A DNA stretch of 64,000 bases, from positions 8,503,501-8,567,500 of the forward strand of contig JACDQD010000102.1 of assembly GCA_019843655.1 (NCBI GenBank). The letters run 5' to 3'. Made by a program: the position numbers and the translations under genes. The stretch's first letter is position 1, and every line of letters starts with the position of its first letter. This DNA is from Lethocerus indicus (lineage: Eukaryota; Arthropoda; Insecta; Hemiptera; Belostomatidae). This document shows, piece by piece, positions 10,996 to 24,304 of this stretch. Below the pieces are notes generated by a model. It did no database searches. It had not been told where the DNA came from and saw only the letters and a program-made list of their open reading frames with translations.

Positions 10996-13900
10996 TAAAA
11001 CGGTTTCTGGATTTAATTTGATACATCATTTTGAATGAAACATTTGCAATGTTCGACATATTGGTTTCGATTCCACTTCAATGTAGTGTACCTTCTTATA
11101 ACTTAGTCTCTCCAACAAAGGGTATTAGAGTCCGAGTGAGCAATACGAATCGACGGAGGCTCGAAAAATATCCGGGATCGGTCCTTCTCGGTAAGGAAGC
11201 ATCGTTGATTATGTTCTTCTTGTATAGACAGGAGGCCGAGTAAGAGGAGAAGGCAAATGGAGTGGAGGGGGTAAGTTTGCATTATTAAAGGGAAAGGAAT
11301 CTCCTAATTAAAAGAGTCCCTCTCCGCTCTTCCTGCTGACGTCCCTGTGAGGAATGGCGCGGGATAACGGGTCGGAGAAAGGGGAAGTCGCCCCGGAGAT
11401 TACAAGAGTTAAAATCTAATGGACTTTATTTATTAACGAGACGCCCCTCGACTTAACCCCGCTTTCGGGAATTGTAACGCCCTCCTTCCCCCTCGAAACA
11501 TCCAAAAAAAAGAGAAAAGAATACGGAAACGTCGTTTCCGTCTTGCTTTTACCTTTTTATATAGAACGAAAATACGAAGAGGGGGTGAAAGAGAAGGGGG
11601 AATCTCATTAAAAAACCTAAATTATACCCGACATTTTTCGCATAACTACGTTCTCTCACCACACCGAACGGGTTTTCTGGGCGGGGGGCCGCCCTTTTAA
11701 GGAGGGGGCGGAAGGTGTGAAACGCTCTAACGGCAGAACTGCAAATTAAATTTTTTCCCGGCATTTTTCTTGAGAACGGCGAAAGTGGTGGTAGGGCGTT
11801 TGGCGCACCGCCGTTAATTAAATGTATTTATTTTCGCCGACTGTTCCACGGTTCGAAAAATAAATAAGTCGTGAATTATTGGGATGGATGTCGTTCTAAA
11901 CAACTTTTATGGCCGTTCAGTTGGGCGGTTGGGGGGAGGGCGAGGGTTAAACGCATGTAGTCAGTGTATAATAGCGACCGTAAATCTCGAACTTAATTGT
12001 TCGCAGGGGCTCCAGTCCAGGTGAAGGGGGGACACTTCATGGACCCCACGCCCCCCGCCCCGTCCCCTATTTCAATAAGCAACAGCCGAAAAACTCGAAC
12101 ACATAAACTATGCCCGGTACCCTATAATAGGGGTAATTACGGTAGTGAAAGTATCACCTAGTATACTCCTTTCTCACAATTTAAATTCGTTGCTAGGGTT
12201 TTCGAATGTTCCACAGTATTATATCATTTATTCCATCGTATTAAGTTGTTTTATACGAAGACGATTTAATTGTAGATATTATCATTGCTGTAGTACAGCC
12301 CTCGTTTAGAGAAGACTACGTCCACATATCTGAGATGTGTCGCGGTTAGTATTAAATACGGCTAATGATATTTGTACGTATATAGGTAACATTATCATGA
12401 TTGAAATGGAAACAGCAACTTTCAATTCCTGTTGTTCTTAAATTATCTTAAGCTGTTTATATATATCGGCGTTTATATATATTAAGCTAAGATTCTGCTA
12501 TTCGGTAGAAAGCATTAAAGAATAAACAAAAGACAGAAGAACGAAGTTTTTATTGAGTTCCATAACGTCTTCATAAAATTATGGAAGAGTATTAAGAAAA
12601 TAATGGAAAATACCAAACTAAAATATGTTTTCTTTTCACTCATGATCCATCGAGATTTACGGGTTAGATCATTTCGACCCCTAAAACTATTGAGATTCCA
12701 ATTTATGCTGAGTAATTTTGTGCAAATGTACATATCTGCGTCATCGAGTCAATAAATAAATAATTCTGGATGGTTGATTGCAACCACATATTCATTAACA
12801 GGCTCTAATGTTCATATAAATGAATCGTATATTATCGATTCTTCTAAACTTGGGAATACTGCGTACAGTGTTTCATTGATACATATGTCATACAATATTA
12901 AAATGAAACCAACTTCCTATGACTGAACCACATTTGCGGCATGAATTGGTTCGTGTGACGACCTTTTGTGTTATAGTACATTGGACACTATCGCAAATTT
13001 CATGAGTCCCTACATAAATACAGTGCCAGAAACTTCAATACTGTCACCGGAGGCCGGCGGAGTTACCTATGTAGATTCATAATCGAATTAGTTTCGGGGA
13101 ACAACTCCGTTGTATATGTGTCAGGCTGGATGAAGCAAGTTCGTTTCCAGCACCCTACCTTCGGCTCGTCCCCACATATCCATGCCAAATTCCAAGCGAT
13201 CGGTCGGGATATTTTACTATTCCCACCGACTCGGGTGTCGAATGAGGAGCGGAGCTCGAGTAGCGTGACCATGGAGCAGAAGTGATAGAACTTACTGAAT
13301 CGTATGCAGCTCAGCTATAATACATTACCAAGAAGAAATCAATCCCAGCACGATAAGTGTACACTTTATTGGTGTGTTCATAAAATATGTACGAAGAAGA
13401 ATACTTACTGGAATTTTTCCGACACTGTTTCTAGCAATTATGAAGTAGTGTGATAGCGGGATTGAATGTTAGCATTTCGTACAGTCCTATGCCGAACGCG
13501 ATACCCATAAAACTGTCTACATATATCCAAGTAGGAACGAAAACTGTTTCGAAAGCAATTCAGATGTGTGTTGTCGTTTCGAGATTAATTCAAAACACGA
13601 GAGAAAAAAAAAGGGTTTAACCCGCCGATGGGCGAGATTTCAGAACAGGCAAGAGGCCCAGGTTTCCCCCTTCTTTTACTCATGGTTCTTTTTCTTTCTT
13701 AATTAAAATCTGTCAAATTGTTTTTGACTTTTTGTTTTCGAGAACTCGTTTTCCGTTAAAATTTCACCCACCCTCCAACCGCGAACCGTCGGCATAAATA
13801 TTCTCTTCGATATGTTCTCTCTCGAGGAGGGCCACTAATTGAATTCGTATGAAACACGGGAGTGTATACGCCAGTCGGTGGGTACAGGGGGCAATAGCGT

Positions 13901-16900
13901 ATATTTCGCCGTGAAAATGTCATATATATTTTCTTTACATTAAACGAGTGTTATCTTTCAATTATGGCCAAAGTAATTCTTTAATAGATTCCGAAATAGC
14001 ATTCTTCGTACTGCCCTTCTAGGTCCAACGGTGAGCTGTTAATATTATACAATTATGTTTAGCAACCTAGTAGCTGAAAAAAGTCAAAATTTCTGTACCA
14101 AATATATTTTTATGCAATTTAGTAATTAATATAGTGTCTTATTTTTTACGTGAATAGTGAACGCTTTCTTTATTTTGTCGGTCGAGTGTACGGAATATTT
14201 CAAAATCGTCGCTTGAAGTAACCGGTTTCAATATTAGTATATAGGTAGATTAGTTTCACTTGGTTCAAATATGCATTCAAAATATTGGAACATCGGCCAG
14301 GAGCTAACGTCTTCGGTAATCATATCATAAAGGGGGACAAGTAGGAGAAGTGTGGAAAAGGGGATGTGGGGAGTTAGGAAAGGTATCTCGGGCGGTAAGC
14401 CCAGGAACAAACCAGCCTCGGTAATTAGCCGGGGGCCGGGGGTTATTATGTTGATTAAACATTGTTACCGGGCCCCATCATCGCTAACCCCCTTTCTCTC
14501 TCTATAACTGTAACAACAATACGGGCCACCGCAGAACGGCCCTTAACACGGCCGGCCTTAATATCCTCCTCGCCGTTCGACCCCTCCACTGGCCGAGGGC
14601 GGTCGGCTAGTTAGTATTTGTCTTAATTAAACCTCCCGTCGGTCAGTTCTACCGCGGATCGGCCCGATAGTCTCTTCGCCCTTACTTCCTTCCTTTTACC
14701 CTTTGCCCAATCTTCCTCTAATTCTCTCCCGGCAGTTACTCCCGATCCGTTTATTCCCACCCGACCAACTCTGAACACCACCGTTTCTTATGAGTTTTAT
14801 TTGATGATATATAAAACGTATTTGATACCTCTTTGATAATAGCAAATCTTTCTTACCGAGAACTAAACTTATAGATTTAATAAAATCAGTGAATTTCGTT
14901 TACGTCCCTATTTTAATGCTCTCGATATTATACGTTTTTCGTCAATATATTGTCTTTCAGAACATTCCTCAGTGTATGTATAAATGAATATTACAAAAAC
15001 CTAAAAGTCCTGCATAGTGGTAGATTAGTGGAGTAATGGTTATTGAACAACATAGCAGATACTTCTCCAATAAATTTAATGTTTATGTGAGATAATTTCC
15101 AATAATAATTTATTGGTACACGCTTCACTTTGAAGGTAGAGCCTTAGAGACCAGGCTGGAGCCCAGTCACCGCTGTCCAAAATGTCCTCTGTTTTTCTCC
15201 CTCTCTTTCACCCTCCCTTCGTCCGCCTCTCTTTCGCCCCGACGTCCGTTCAATCGTCGTCCCATTCTCTCCTTCTCATCGGCCCGACGGCTCTTAACTG
15301 CGATGGCGCGGCTCCTTCCCCCCGGCTCCTAATATCCCGGGCCAACTGTTCGTTGCCGCCGCCCGGGGGAGGAAACTGCCTTGTGCCGGACTCCGACGGC
15401 CTGCTCATGGGCTATTATCCTTATTAGGGGAGGTGTAGCGGCGGCGGCGGTAGGTGGCGGGTGCGGAGGGGGCCCGCTCTAAGCAGCCCCAACTGAGCAA
15501 CAGAGGGGCATCAAATTTTCACTCCCATTTTCCGGTTCCCCCGACCAGCCGCGAGTAATGGTTTCATCCGAGTTCTCTAACGCCTCGACACCGGCCCCGG
15601 GTCAGAACTTCTCCATTACAGCCGAATGGAACTTTATAATGAAAATTTCGTCCCTATTTTCTTTCCCGTTTTCTTTACTCCGTTCCGGTATATAAACGGA
15701 TGCTTTCCTAATTTCTTTGCTTACAACCCGTACGATAGGTAACAGAAGGTATTTGTTGACTATCTTCAACTCGAGTAGAAAACCCGTAAATATTTTTGAG
15801 TTTTATTTTCCATTTTGTCTTTGTTTCATTGCGTCCTTTTTTGATTTTCTTGATAAACATAATATAAATCAATAATTCTATAACATCGAGTTTTGTTGCA
15901 CAAGAGAGAGCTAATATTTTCATATAAAATAATTCATACAAAACGGATAGGGTGGATTTAATACTTTTGATTTCTCGTGCATAAGCCGTAAGTTCAATAG
16001 AAATTTTAAGTAATGTGAAAGAACCTTTCTTAGAAAAAATAATGAGGGCGCATAATTTACCTTGAGGCTAACAAATTTTCCGGAGTAATATTATCTTCTA
16101 CCGAGGTCCAATTATACGTTTCGGCGAAGAGAGCAAGCCGACCAATTAGAAAAATCTCTATATTGCGGTATCCCCCGATTATTTAACGCTTACTACATTT
16201 TTCTTCGCCAATTTTCTTCCAGAAAATGTTTTTCTTACCCACGTCACAGGGTTCCATCGACGGGGAGGAAAATTAATTGAAAATATATCCCCCTCCAGGT
16301 TCCTTGTAGCCGTGGGTGGAAAAACCTTAATTGATGGGTTTTCATAGAATTGCCTCTGTACTCCGTATTATTACCTGTTACCGCAGGGTCTCACAGTCCC
16401 TCCCTCCGGACCATAGATAACATTATAAATCGGGATCCCACCGGTATGTAAGTACGAAAATAAACGGGGAGAAAAAAATACTTTCCGCTAATTGGATTGA
16501 TGTTAAAGGCCGCATGGCCCCGTGTTATAAGCGGGCGCTGATCAGGGGGGATCGGCCAAACCGAATTTGACGATGAAAAGAAATTAGTGTATTTTTAACG
16601 GTTTAAAAACATCGAATAAAAACTGCAAAACATGCTTTTAATATTACCTGCAAACAGGTTTTAATAATAACCATCTTCAATATACGAGGTGAATCGAAAA
16701 TATATAATTTTCTAAAATACAGAACCGATTCATATAACTTTCAAATAATCTTAATACATTACAACAAAACTTATCAAAAATTAACAGAAAATAAAATGTG
16801 TCCAGCATCATTTATTTTGTTGATACATCACAAAATTTGTGTTTAATTAAATTATTGCTTAGTAGTAAAAGTAGTAATTTATTGAAAACTGTATAATTTA

Positions 16901-19900
16901 GTATAATAATAAATTTATTAATTAAATATAATATATTAATACGCATTTTCCTGTTGTTTGTGAGGTTATATTTTATTATACCCTTATTATACCCCTTATT
17001 GTTTTAGCATGCTAGCGAATCTCCAGAAATCGAAATTATTTAATAGTTTGAATTTTAAAACCCTTATATAATAAGGTATGAAAAGTTACACATAACATTA
17101 CGAAAAGCTTATGCAATCATTTGATTAAGTAATACATGACATATGATAGTAAACGTAAATTTTCCTCGATGTTCTCTATCAGACTACTTGGGCGTTCAAA
17201 TACCCCCCGGTGGGGGTTACATATTTGGCGGCTCCAAAAAAAAAGAAATAACGTCGGAATATAACGTCCGTAACTCATACCGGAATACCGAATTACCAGC
17301 GTTTTGATTAATCATCGGAAAATACGAAAGGGAGAGAAATAGAGGGAGAAGCCGTCCGAATAAACAGCCTTTTCTCATGAAATATTTTATCACAGCGCGC
17401 TCCCCTCTCCACTCGCTCCTATTCTCGACAATTTCACACGAACGGCTGTCGCATTTGACCGTATAATAATTAGGCTCTAAGCGGTCGTGCTTTATGCAGA
17501 TTTCTCCGACCGTAGTGGTGGAAGAATTTGGCGGATAACACCGTTCTGAAAATATTCGTCCCATTCCTTTTCTTTTAAAAGAAGAAGTACTAAATCAGAA
17601 TCAGTGTCGCCCTGCCCCGGGGGCTTTCCGTTATTCGGTCGATGGAAATTAATTTACACTTTCTTAAATTTCTAATCCCTCTTACACCAAAGTCTTATAT
17701 AGTACGGCTAGAGCACGAAAGTGTTACAGAACTGATATTGCTAATATTTATAATATTAAAATACAATAATTATTGTAATAAATGTTGATTTTTTTGTGTG
17801 TTTCTGTAATATAATTACATCTACCACTACCGTATAAGAACATTGCATTATAACTGAATATAATCGGCAGTACTCGACTAGAAAAATATCCTTTTCCGTC
17901 ACGGTCTGTACAATCGAAAGTAGAAAATTGAATTATTCCAAGAAAGGAAATTTTGTTCCACTCTCATGTTGCCTATCGTTAGACAACCGGTGAGGTTTAC
18001 ATTATTTGTACATTTCTCATTTCATTAACGCGATATTTGGAACCGTAGGTAACTTTTGACGGCCATGCTCAACACCGGGAATCGGGTTTGAGGAGGCCGA
18101 TTTGGATTTTATTAGGGTGAGAAATCACACGAAATTCACAAGTTTCATCAGTTTATTTAACCATTAATTTGTAACCTCTCTTTAAACGTGTTGGGGAATT
18201 TTCCGTTTCTATAAATCCGTAAATTAAATTGGCGACTCGAACTATTTAGGGATGTACGGAGGCCGAGTCATTGATGCATTTCATTGTTGGCTCGGCGGAG
18301 TCGCTGAAATATAAACGAAGTTTTTAAAGCCGGCCATTACCTGCCAGCGGAACGGAGGAAGGTGTCGTTTCCCGTTTCAATGTTGCCGGCCGAGTTTGAC
18401 TGAGCAATTCCGCGGCGGGAAGCATTTATCGGCCGTTAACAAGTTTGACTGCGTGTCTCCGGCTAAACTGATTTTCTGGAATTATGCCAGCCGATTATTG
18501 CCACCGGGTTTTATGCCCCTGCCCCACCCAAACCCCCGCACCCCGGCCGTTAAACGCCCGACAGGAGGCTATTTTCTCCCCCTCCCCATCAAATACACCT
18601 TTTAACTGAGCTTAATGTCGCCTTTATAAACGGCAAAACAACACCGGCGGATTTGGTAGGGCCTTTCTGCCGAAACTCTAGCTTTACCCAAATACTCGAG
18701 TGAGTTTCACTCTCACCGCTGATCGGTGGGGCAATAAGTCAGACCCATTCCTACTAGTATATATGACAAGATTTAAAAAATAAAATAAATATAATGTGAA
18801 AGTAATCCAAGCATACAACCGACCTTCCTGCAACGGATTATGCAGTACTTTCGAGAAGTTTCAAATTAATTAATACTTCAATTAATAATTAAGATATTGA
18901 CCGAAAAACTATTTTCTACTTTACACTAGTATGGGTTTTGTCCATAAAATGTGAGCTAAATTGCCCAACTAAGTAATTAGACAAACTTAGATTATAAATA
19001 CACGGAGAATAACGTAAATAATAACATACGTGTCTGGTAAAGTTTGCATATGAAACCGGTGTATGTATATGTGACTCAACTCATTGACCAACCAATATGC
19101 ACTTTCGCCAAAGCAATTTCGCGTCCCGAAATTCGAGTCATTTGTAATTTTTATTCTCGGCGAAGTAAATATTTTCTATATTTAATATTTCGAAAATCTT
19201 AGAGCGGTATTATTAACCACTGATGCATGTATGGCGAGTCAATTACCCTACCCTGTTGCGTGTTTTCAGCCCCACGGGTAGGAACAATTTGGGCCCAGGG
19301 CGGCTTGTGGGCTTTACACACTGCATCGATACGCGGTCACAGTCACAGGGCTATATACTGTATTATAGCCGGGATAATACATTCGGCCTCCTCATCCATC
19401 TAAAGGCATTATTATACTAGTATCTTTTTGAAATTTTAATCGGAGTTTATGTTTCATAAATAGTCTATTATAAATTTAAAACACTTATTACGTTTATATT
19501 TATTATATTTGTTACATTTATTCATTCAAGTACATTAGCTATTGGTCATCGCACATTTAACACAAATTAAATCGGTTTAGCCGCACCCTGGGATATTAAT
19601 TTCTTACAGTTATGAGTTTTTAATTGATATCAATAAACCGCAATTTATTTTCATGTATAGTTTCAATTTAATTCATGACCAAGAGAGTGAGTTTTGTGCC
19701 TGCCTACGTTTGTACCTCTACAAGAACCTCTGTAGATATTATTGTTGTGTTAGTATATTAGCAGTTGGCGGGGAGGGCTCATTCTCGGTTATCGGCCGGA
19801 TTAATGTGCCGATTTGCAAGAGCCCGTTTCGGGCCCTTTGATCGATGCCGTAATTAATTGCATTATGTTAAGATCTCTGAAACGCTTTCGCGTGTTTAAT

Positions 19901-20340
19901 TCCGCGTTGAGACTAATTGCTTCCTGCCGCCACAGCCCGGCCCTCACTGCCTCACTCTCGAGGGTAGTTAATTCCCATCCCCTCCACGATCACCGATATG
20001 GTCGTCCCTGCCGTCTCTTTGGCACTGTTATTCTTACTTCAATTTAACCGTCAATTGCAGAGAGATTAAACAAATATCAAGCTCGAGGAAAATAATTTAT
20101 TATTTTACTCCTTAGTATTGTACTTTTTACAGGGAATTTAAGCTGTTATGCCCTGTTTCTGTGCAAAATATAGAAATAATAGATTTGAGGATAGAAATAC
20201 ACTGACTTAACAATAGATCTGATACTTGTCCCGAAATAAAATTCAGTAGTAGATTCTGTTTACCTCGTAATATTTACGAAATCGACTAAAAAATAAGCAA
20301 TACTTTCTCTGTAATTATTTCACAATGATATTTCTAATTG
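10996..20340. other. Noncoding, probably intronic; alternating AT-rich DNA and GC-rich islands
   Basis: No exon could be supported. GC-rich islands occur at about 11230-11500, 11640-11810, 11920-12070, 14330-14790, 15170-15620 and 18330-18700. Near 16960-17000 there is a short direct repeat of TTATTATACCC. The minus-strand frame at 17217-17564 (115 codons) is not recognisable. Confidence 0.45.
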
Positions 20341-20708
20341 AAACAGACAATGTATTTTCAGGAGAAAATAGATGACTATTTCAACTGGAAAACTCATCAA
20401 AATTTAAACTATCCTTTGCGGTAATATTATTTTCTGTAGTTGATATTCCGTTTTTAATTAATTTTAAAGTCAATACGATGTGAAGTTTGTTAATGAAAAG
20501 ATCAACAGCGAATATATTGTTTAAATTAAAAAAATTTCCATAGCTCATATTTGTTAGTGTTGGAAAAATATATTGTTCTATACTTATTCGGCGGAATAGG
20601 AAATATTGTCGGAATACATATTGCTCGCTGATATAAAATATAAAATACAATGCATGAATGTACATAAGATCGGCCGCTGTTCCTGTTCACGTAGGGAGAG
20701 TCGTACTC

Positions 20709-20799
20709 ACCTAGGGACGTCCCAGCTCACCTAGGGGACCTAGGGACATCTGACGCCTGTTGGCAACACTGACAGCCACATCTGGACGGGAACAGGCGT
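20709..20799. repeat. CCTAGGG(G)AC repeats and a small hairpin
   Basis: CCTAGGGAC occurs twice and CCTAGGGGAC once within 40 bp (20710-20747). Then ACGCCTGTT (20753-20761) and its exact reverse complement AACAGGCGT (20791-20799) could form a 9-bp stem. TGTTGGCAACACTG sits at the left stem. Confidence 0.5.
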
Positions 20800-21128
20800 T
20801 GTATCTTCGCCTGGATTACACGCGGAATCAGGAAGTCGGGTTTACTCGAAAAAGAAAATGAACGACCTCCCTTTTCATTCCTCTGCATTAGAAAATGGAT
20901 TTCCTCAGAAATGAAATTTTAGCCTACAACTATACCTACGGTTTAATAACCAATTAGGGTCTAGTTAGGATAACAGCCACTTGTAAAAGAATAATTTACA
21001 GAGCTAGTAACTAGCACGAAGAGTTTTGATGTTAGCCGCGATGAGTGGAAGGATCCACGTGTTTCTCCCCTTCTGATGATTGATTGCAACTTAATTGCCG
21101 CCCTCGTTTACCCACTGTTACGGCGCGT

Positions 21129-21143
21129 CCCTCTCTCTCTCTC
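21129..21143. repeat. (CT)n microsatellite, short
   Basis: About seven CT units between GC-rich flanks. Confidence 0.75.
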
Positions 21144-22661
21144 GTGCATGGTCCCGAATAATTATTCGCCTATGTGTCTCAATCGGTCAAAATCCTACCC
21201 GTTTCATGACGCTTTTCGAGAATAGGATTCTGAACTTTTCAGTCGGTTACAATGTGATCACCTATTGTTATAATTTCTTTTAATTTTTCCAGCATTATTC
21301 ATTTACGCTGACCACTAAACATCGCCTCCTGCTATTTATCCGAAGAACTTTTTGCAACATACTTGCAGTATCCAAATAGCGCGCGCCACTTTCTGTTCTT
21401 TATTTGATAAATAAAACAGGGTGGGGAGCTTATTAATTTATAATATACTCAGAGATAGAATCAGTAATTTCCTAGTGATTAAAGAGTGGCAAGGAAATAA
21501 AAATTCAGATGCTGTCACTGAAAATCGGATTTTTAATTCTGATTAATAAGGGCCTTACTCAAAACATTTTGTACGGATTATAATTTTTACATTGAAGGCA
21601 GTTTTTTAGGTCATCAGAAGTATAATATTTCTGGATCGATGCAAGAGTAATATTTGACCTACTTAAAAATTGGTTTTAATATAATCGATTTCAATACTAC
21701 CTTCCCACCTGAAAGAAGTAACCTATTTCTAAAATAAAACTCAAGCAATTACACCATTATTCGTGCGATCTTCTCTTGCACGCACTCACTGCTTTCTTCT
21801 TATTCTACATTGGATTCGGCTTCTCGCCATCTCCAGTACTTATAATACAAAACTCGTCGCTATCAACCTTTGTAATACTACATGATTTTGAATTGTCTTT
21901 CGTTTAGATTCTTGGAACATGGAACAGACGAAATCACACGTGCAAATCACATACTGACCGTCATTAGATTTATTGAAAACTCATCAGAATTTCGTTTGAT
22001 TTATAGAATTTGTTGCAGAGCAATCGAGTGATTGAATTTTGGCCGTGGCCCCCTCCCAACGTGGGGGTTGTGGTTTTTACGACAGAAGGGCAGTTCAACC
22101 CCGCAGGGGTAAAAGCAACATAGCTCCTAGTAGTAAATGTCATACAACTGGAAATTTATAGGACGTCCAAACCCCTCGTGGGTAACGAGAGCTGTGGCAG
22201 GACTTTTTGTGGCCAGTTACGCGCAGTGAATTGTTCTAGGCCAAAGAGAAAGTGAAACATACAATTAGTCACTAAAAGTCAGAAAATTACCTATTAGCAG
22301 AAATAGTTGCGAAGATAATATTTCTGGAAGGAACATGTTGAACAAGTGGAAATATTTCCACAATAGAACAGGTTTAATGTAAAAAAAACCTTAAGGATTG
22401 ATTTTTTCTTCGCTGTTATTACATTTAATTCATAATTTGCACTGATGTAAGATAGGTTCTAAGATTATTTATATGCGATTTTTTATGGAATAATTCTTTT
22501 GCTCTTTCCGATTAACATCTTTAATTTTTATGACAAATGCATGAGCGTAACGTTTCTTTTATATATGACTATTTAATAAAAAATAGCGGAAGGAAAATTT
22601 TCGTCGGGATAATGAAGCCGCAGATTGAATCTTCCGACGTTAAGGCGTTTAAAACTCATAA

Positions 22662-22964
22662 ATCAGTTTCTTACCGAAGAGATACAATAGCCATTGTTCG
22701 ATACACGGCTGGTTAATAAGGGGAGAAGAAATATTGCAGCATAAAAAAGCAACATTCTATGTAACCCCGAGGCAGAAACCAAAATTTCCGGTCAGCATTC
22801 AGAAGAGCCCTCTGCTTCGGAAAATCTTTGACATTTTCAAAGAGATTATTCCCCTCTATAGTCTGCTTCTTTCTTCAGAGGATGTCGTAGAAACATTAAT
22901 TATGGAATATTCAGTGAACGAGGTAGATTTAACAATAAAAGGAATTTTATCCTTTTTAAATTAA
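22662..22964 (+). other. Open frame of 100 codons without ATG start, doubtful
   Basis: The frame is open from 22662 to a TAA at 22962 in AT-rich DNA. Its second half reads like a helical protein (for example LLRKIFDIFKEIIPLYSLLL). A TTGCAG at 22734-22739 could serve as a weak acceptor, and AATAAA lies just after the stop (about 22969), which together would resemble a terminal exon. The pyrimidine tract is poor and no family is recognised, so chance is the likelier explanation. Confidence 0.15.
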
Positions 22965-23628
22965 AATTTAATAAAATATTTAATTTATTTAATATTATAT
23001 TCGTAATTAATATTTTTTGGGGCGCAATGAGCATCCCCGGCTATGATAGCGTTTTATCTAAATAATTAATAACAACAATATCTTTAAAATTTTTTGTGAT
23101 TCATGCCATAATGAAAGTTAAAATTTTAGACAAAACATTTCGAAGCATCATTATAGTTTCAAAGCTAGTACTAATAACGATTTTAATGAATAATTTTTAT
23201 CTACTTAATAAGGATACAACACAGAATGTGTGTTCCTTAAATTCAACATCTATACGGAATTAATCGTCCTGACTAGTGGACCAGGAATACAGAAATCAAT
23301 ATACTATGAAATGAAAACTGACACCAGAAAATGAAGTTGGTATATTTCGAGTATATTTGCAGGAATTAAGATACTTAAGTCAGTAATAGTATATAGAATT
23401 ATCTATTTTTATCAGAGGGACAAGATTAATGAACAGCCCCTTTAAGATCTTTACGTAACTGAATCCGATTCGTTATACCACTGTAAGGTATTACCGGTTA
23501 TAATACCGGCCAATATTTACACAGAGGATCACCGGCGGTTATTTCCAGAGAACAAACTAGCACCTTGTAGCGAGGAGGGCTCGCTAAGGCGATCGCCCTT
23601 ACGAAAACAAACAATCGACAACGTTCAA

Positions 23629-23660
23629 CCCCCCCCCCCCCCAAAGAAGGTGCCCCCCCC
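23629..23660. repeat. Poly(C) tracts
   Basis: A run of 14 C is followed ten bases later by a run of 8 C. It is a likely site of length error in sequencing or assembly. Confidence 0.8.
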
Positions 23661-24289
23661 GATCCATTTCTTGGGCGGCAAAGCCGGCTCTTCTGGGATG
23701 AATTAAGAAGCTTACAAGGAGTTGGGAGCGTTGGAGGATTTTGCCTCCCTGGCGCTAGGAAATGTTTAAGGGACAGTCGGGCTTTGTTATTAGCGGCGGT
23801 GACCCCTCGGCCCTCGAACCCTCGACAGGTGGAAGCGGCCCCCTGTAAGAGGGAAGCCTCTTAAAGTATTAAAGCTTTAAATCCTGGAGGGCGGGGCCGG
23901 CTCAACGACACCCTAATTAAAAGGATCTTTGCTCTTTTCTGTAGACTTAAGAAAAAGGCCTCACACAGGTCCAAATCCAGAAGTGGAAAACACAGCAGGC
24001 TCTGAGATGCGTTAACTTCTTCTTCTATTGGTTTGAAATAAGAAATATTACACTTTTATTTGATTATAAGCTCGTATATACTGACAGAATGGCCACTGCT
24101 ATAAAAGTGAATTATTCCCACAAATACAGAGTTTGCAACAAGTTGAACAAATCGAAACAGCTCGGCACGTATGTCTAAACAAAATGATCTTATTTTACAT
24201 TCATTCAGGCGTTTCTACCAACATAGTGTTCAAATTTCATGATTCTAGTCCCATTACCTATTGAAAGAAAATTTACTCTATTTTTGCAG

Positions 24290-24304
24290 ATAATCAAAAG
24301 AAGC
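24290..24304 (+). CDS. Candidate 15-nt microexon (possibly in the TIA-1/Rox8-like gene)
   Basis: A good acceptor (pyrimidine-rich run ending TTTTTGCAG) is followed after 15 nt, ATAATCAAAAGAAGC, by a perfect GTAAGT donor. Fifteen is a multiple of three, so the phase is kept. Joined after the single A left by the exon at 9752-9809, it would read Asn-Asn-Gln-Lys-Lys plus one base, which could extend the RRM1-RRM2 linker. Vertebrate TIA1 has an alternative short exon in this same linker, which makes the idea reasonable. The case rests on two splice signals and phase alone, and such pairs occur by chance in 54 kb of AT-rich DNA. Confidence 0.25.

Noticed and set aside
13405..13465. Possible minus-strand exon ending at a GTAAGTATTC donor
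   Set aside because: Only about 20 codons are open, there is no matching acceptor, and the peptide is not recognised.
20362..20421. Possible exon (TTTTCAG, 20 open codons, GTAATA)
   Set aside because: The peptide resembles no family, the donor is weak, and 20 open codons in one of three frames is expected often by chance.
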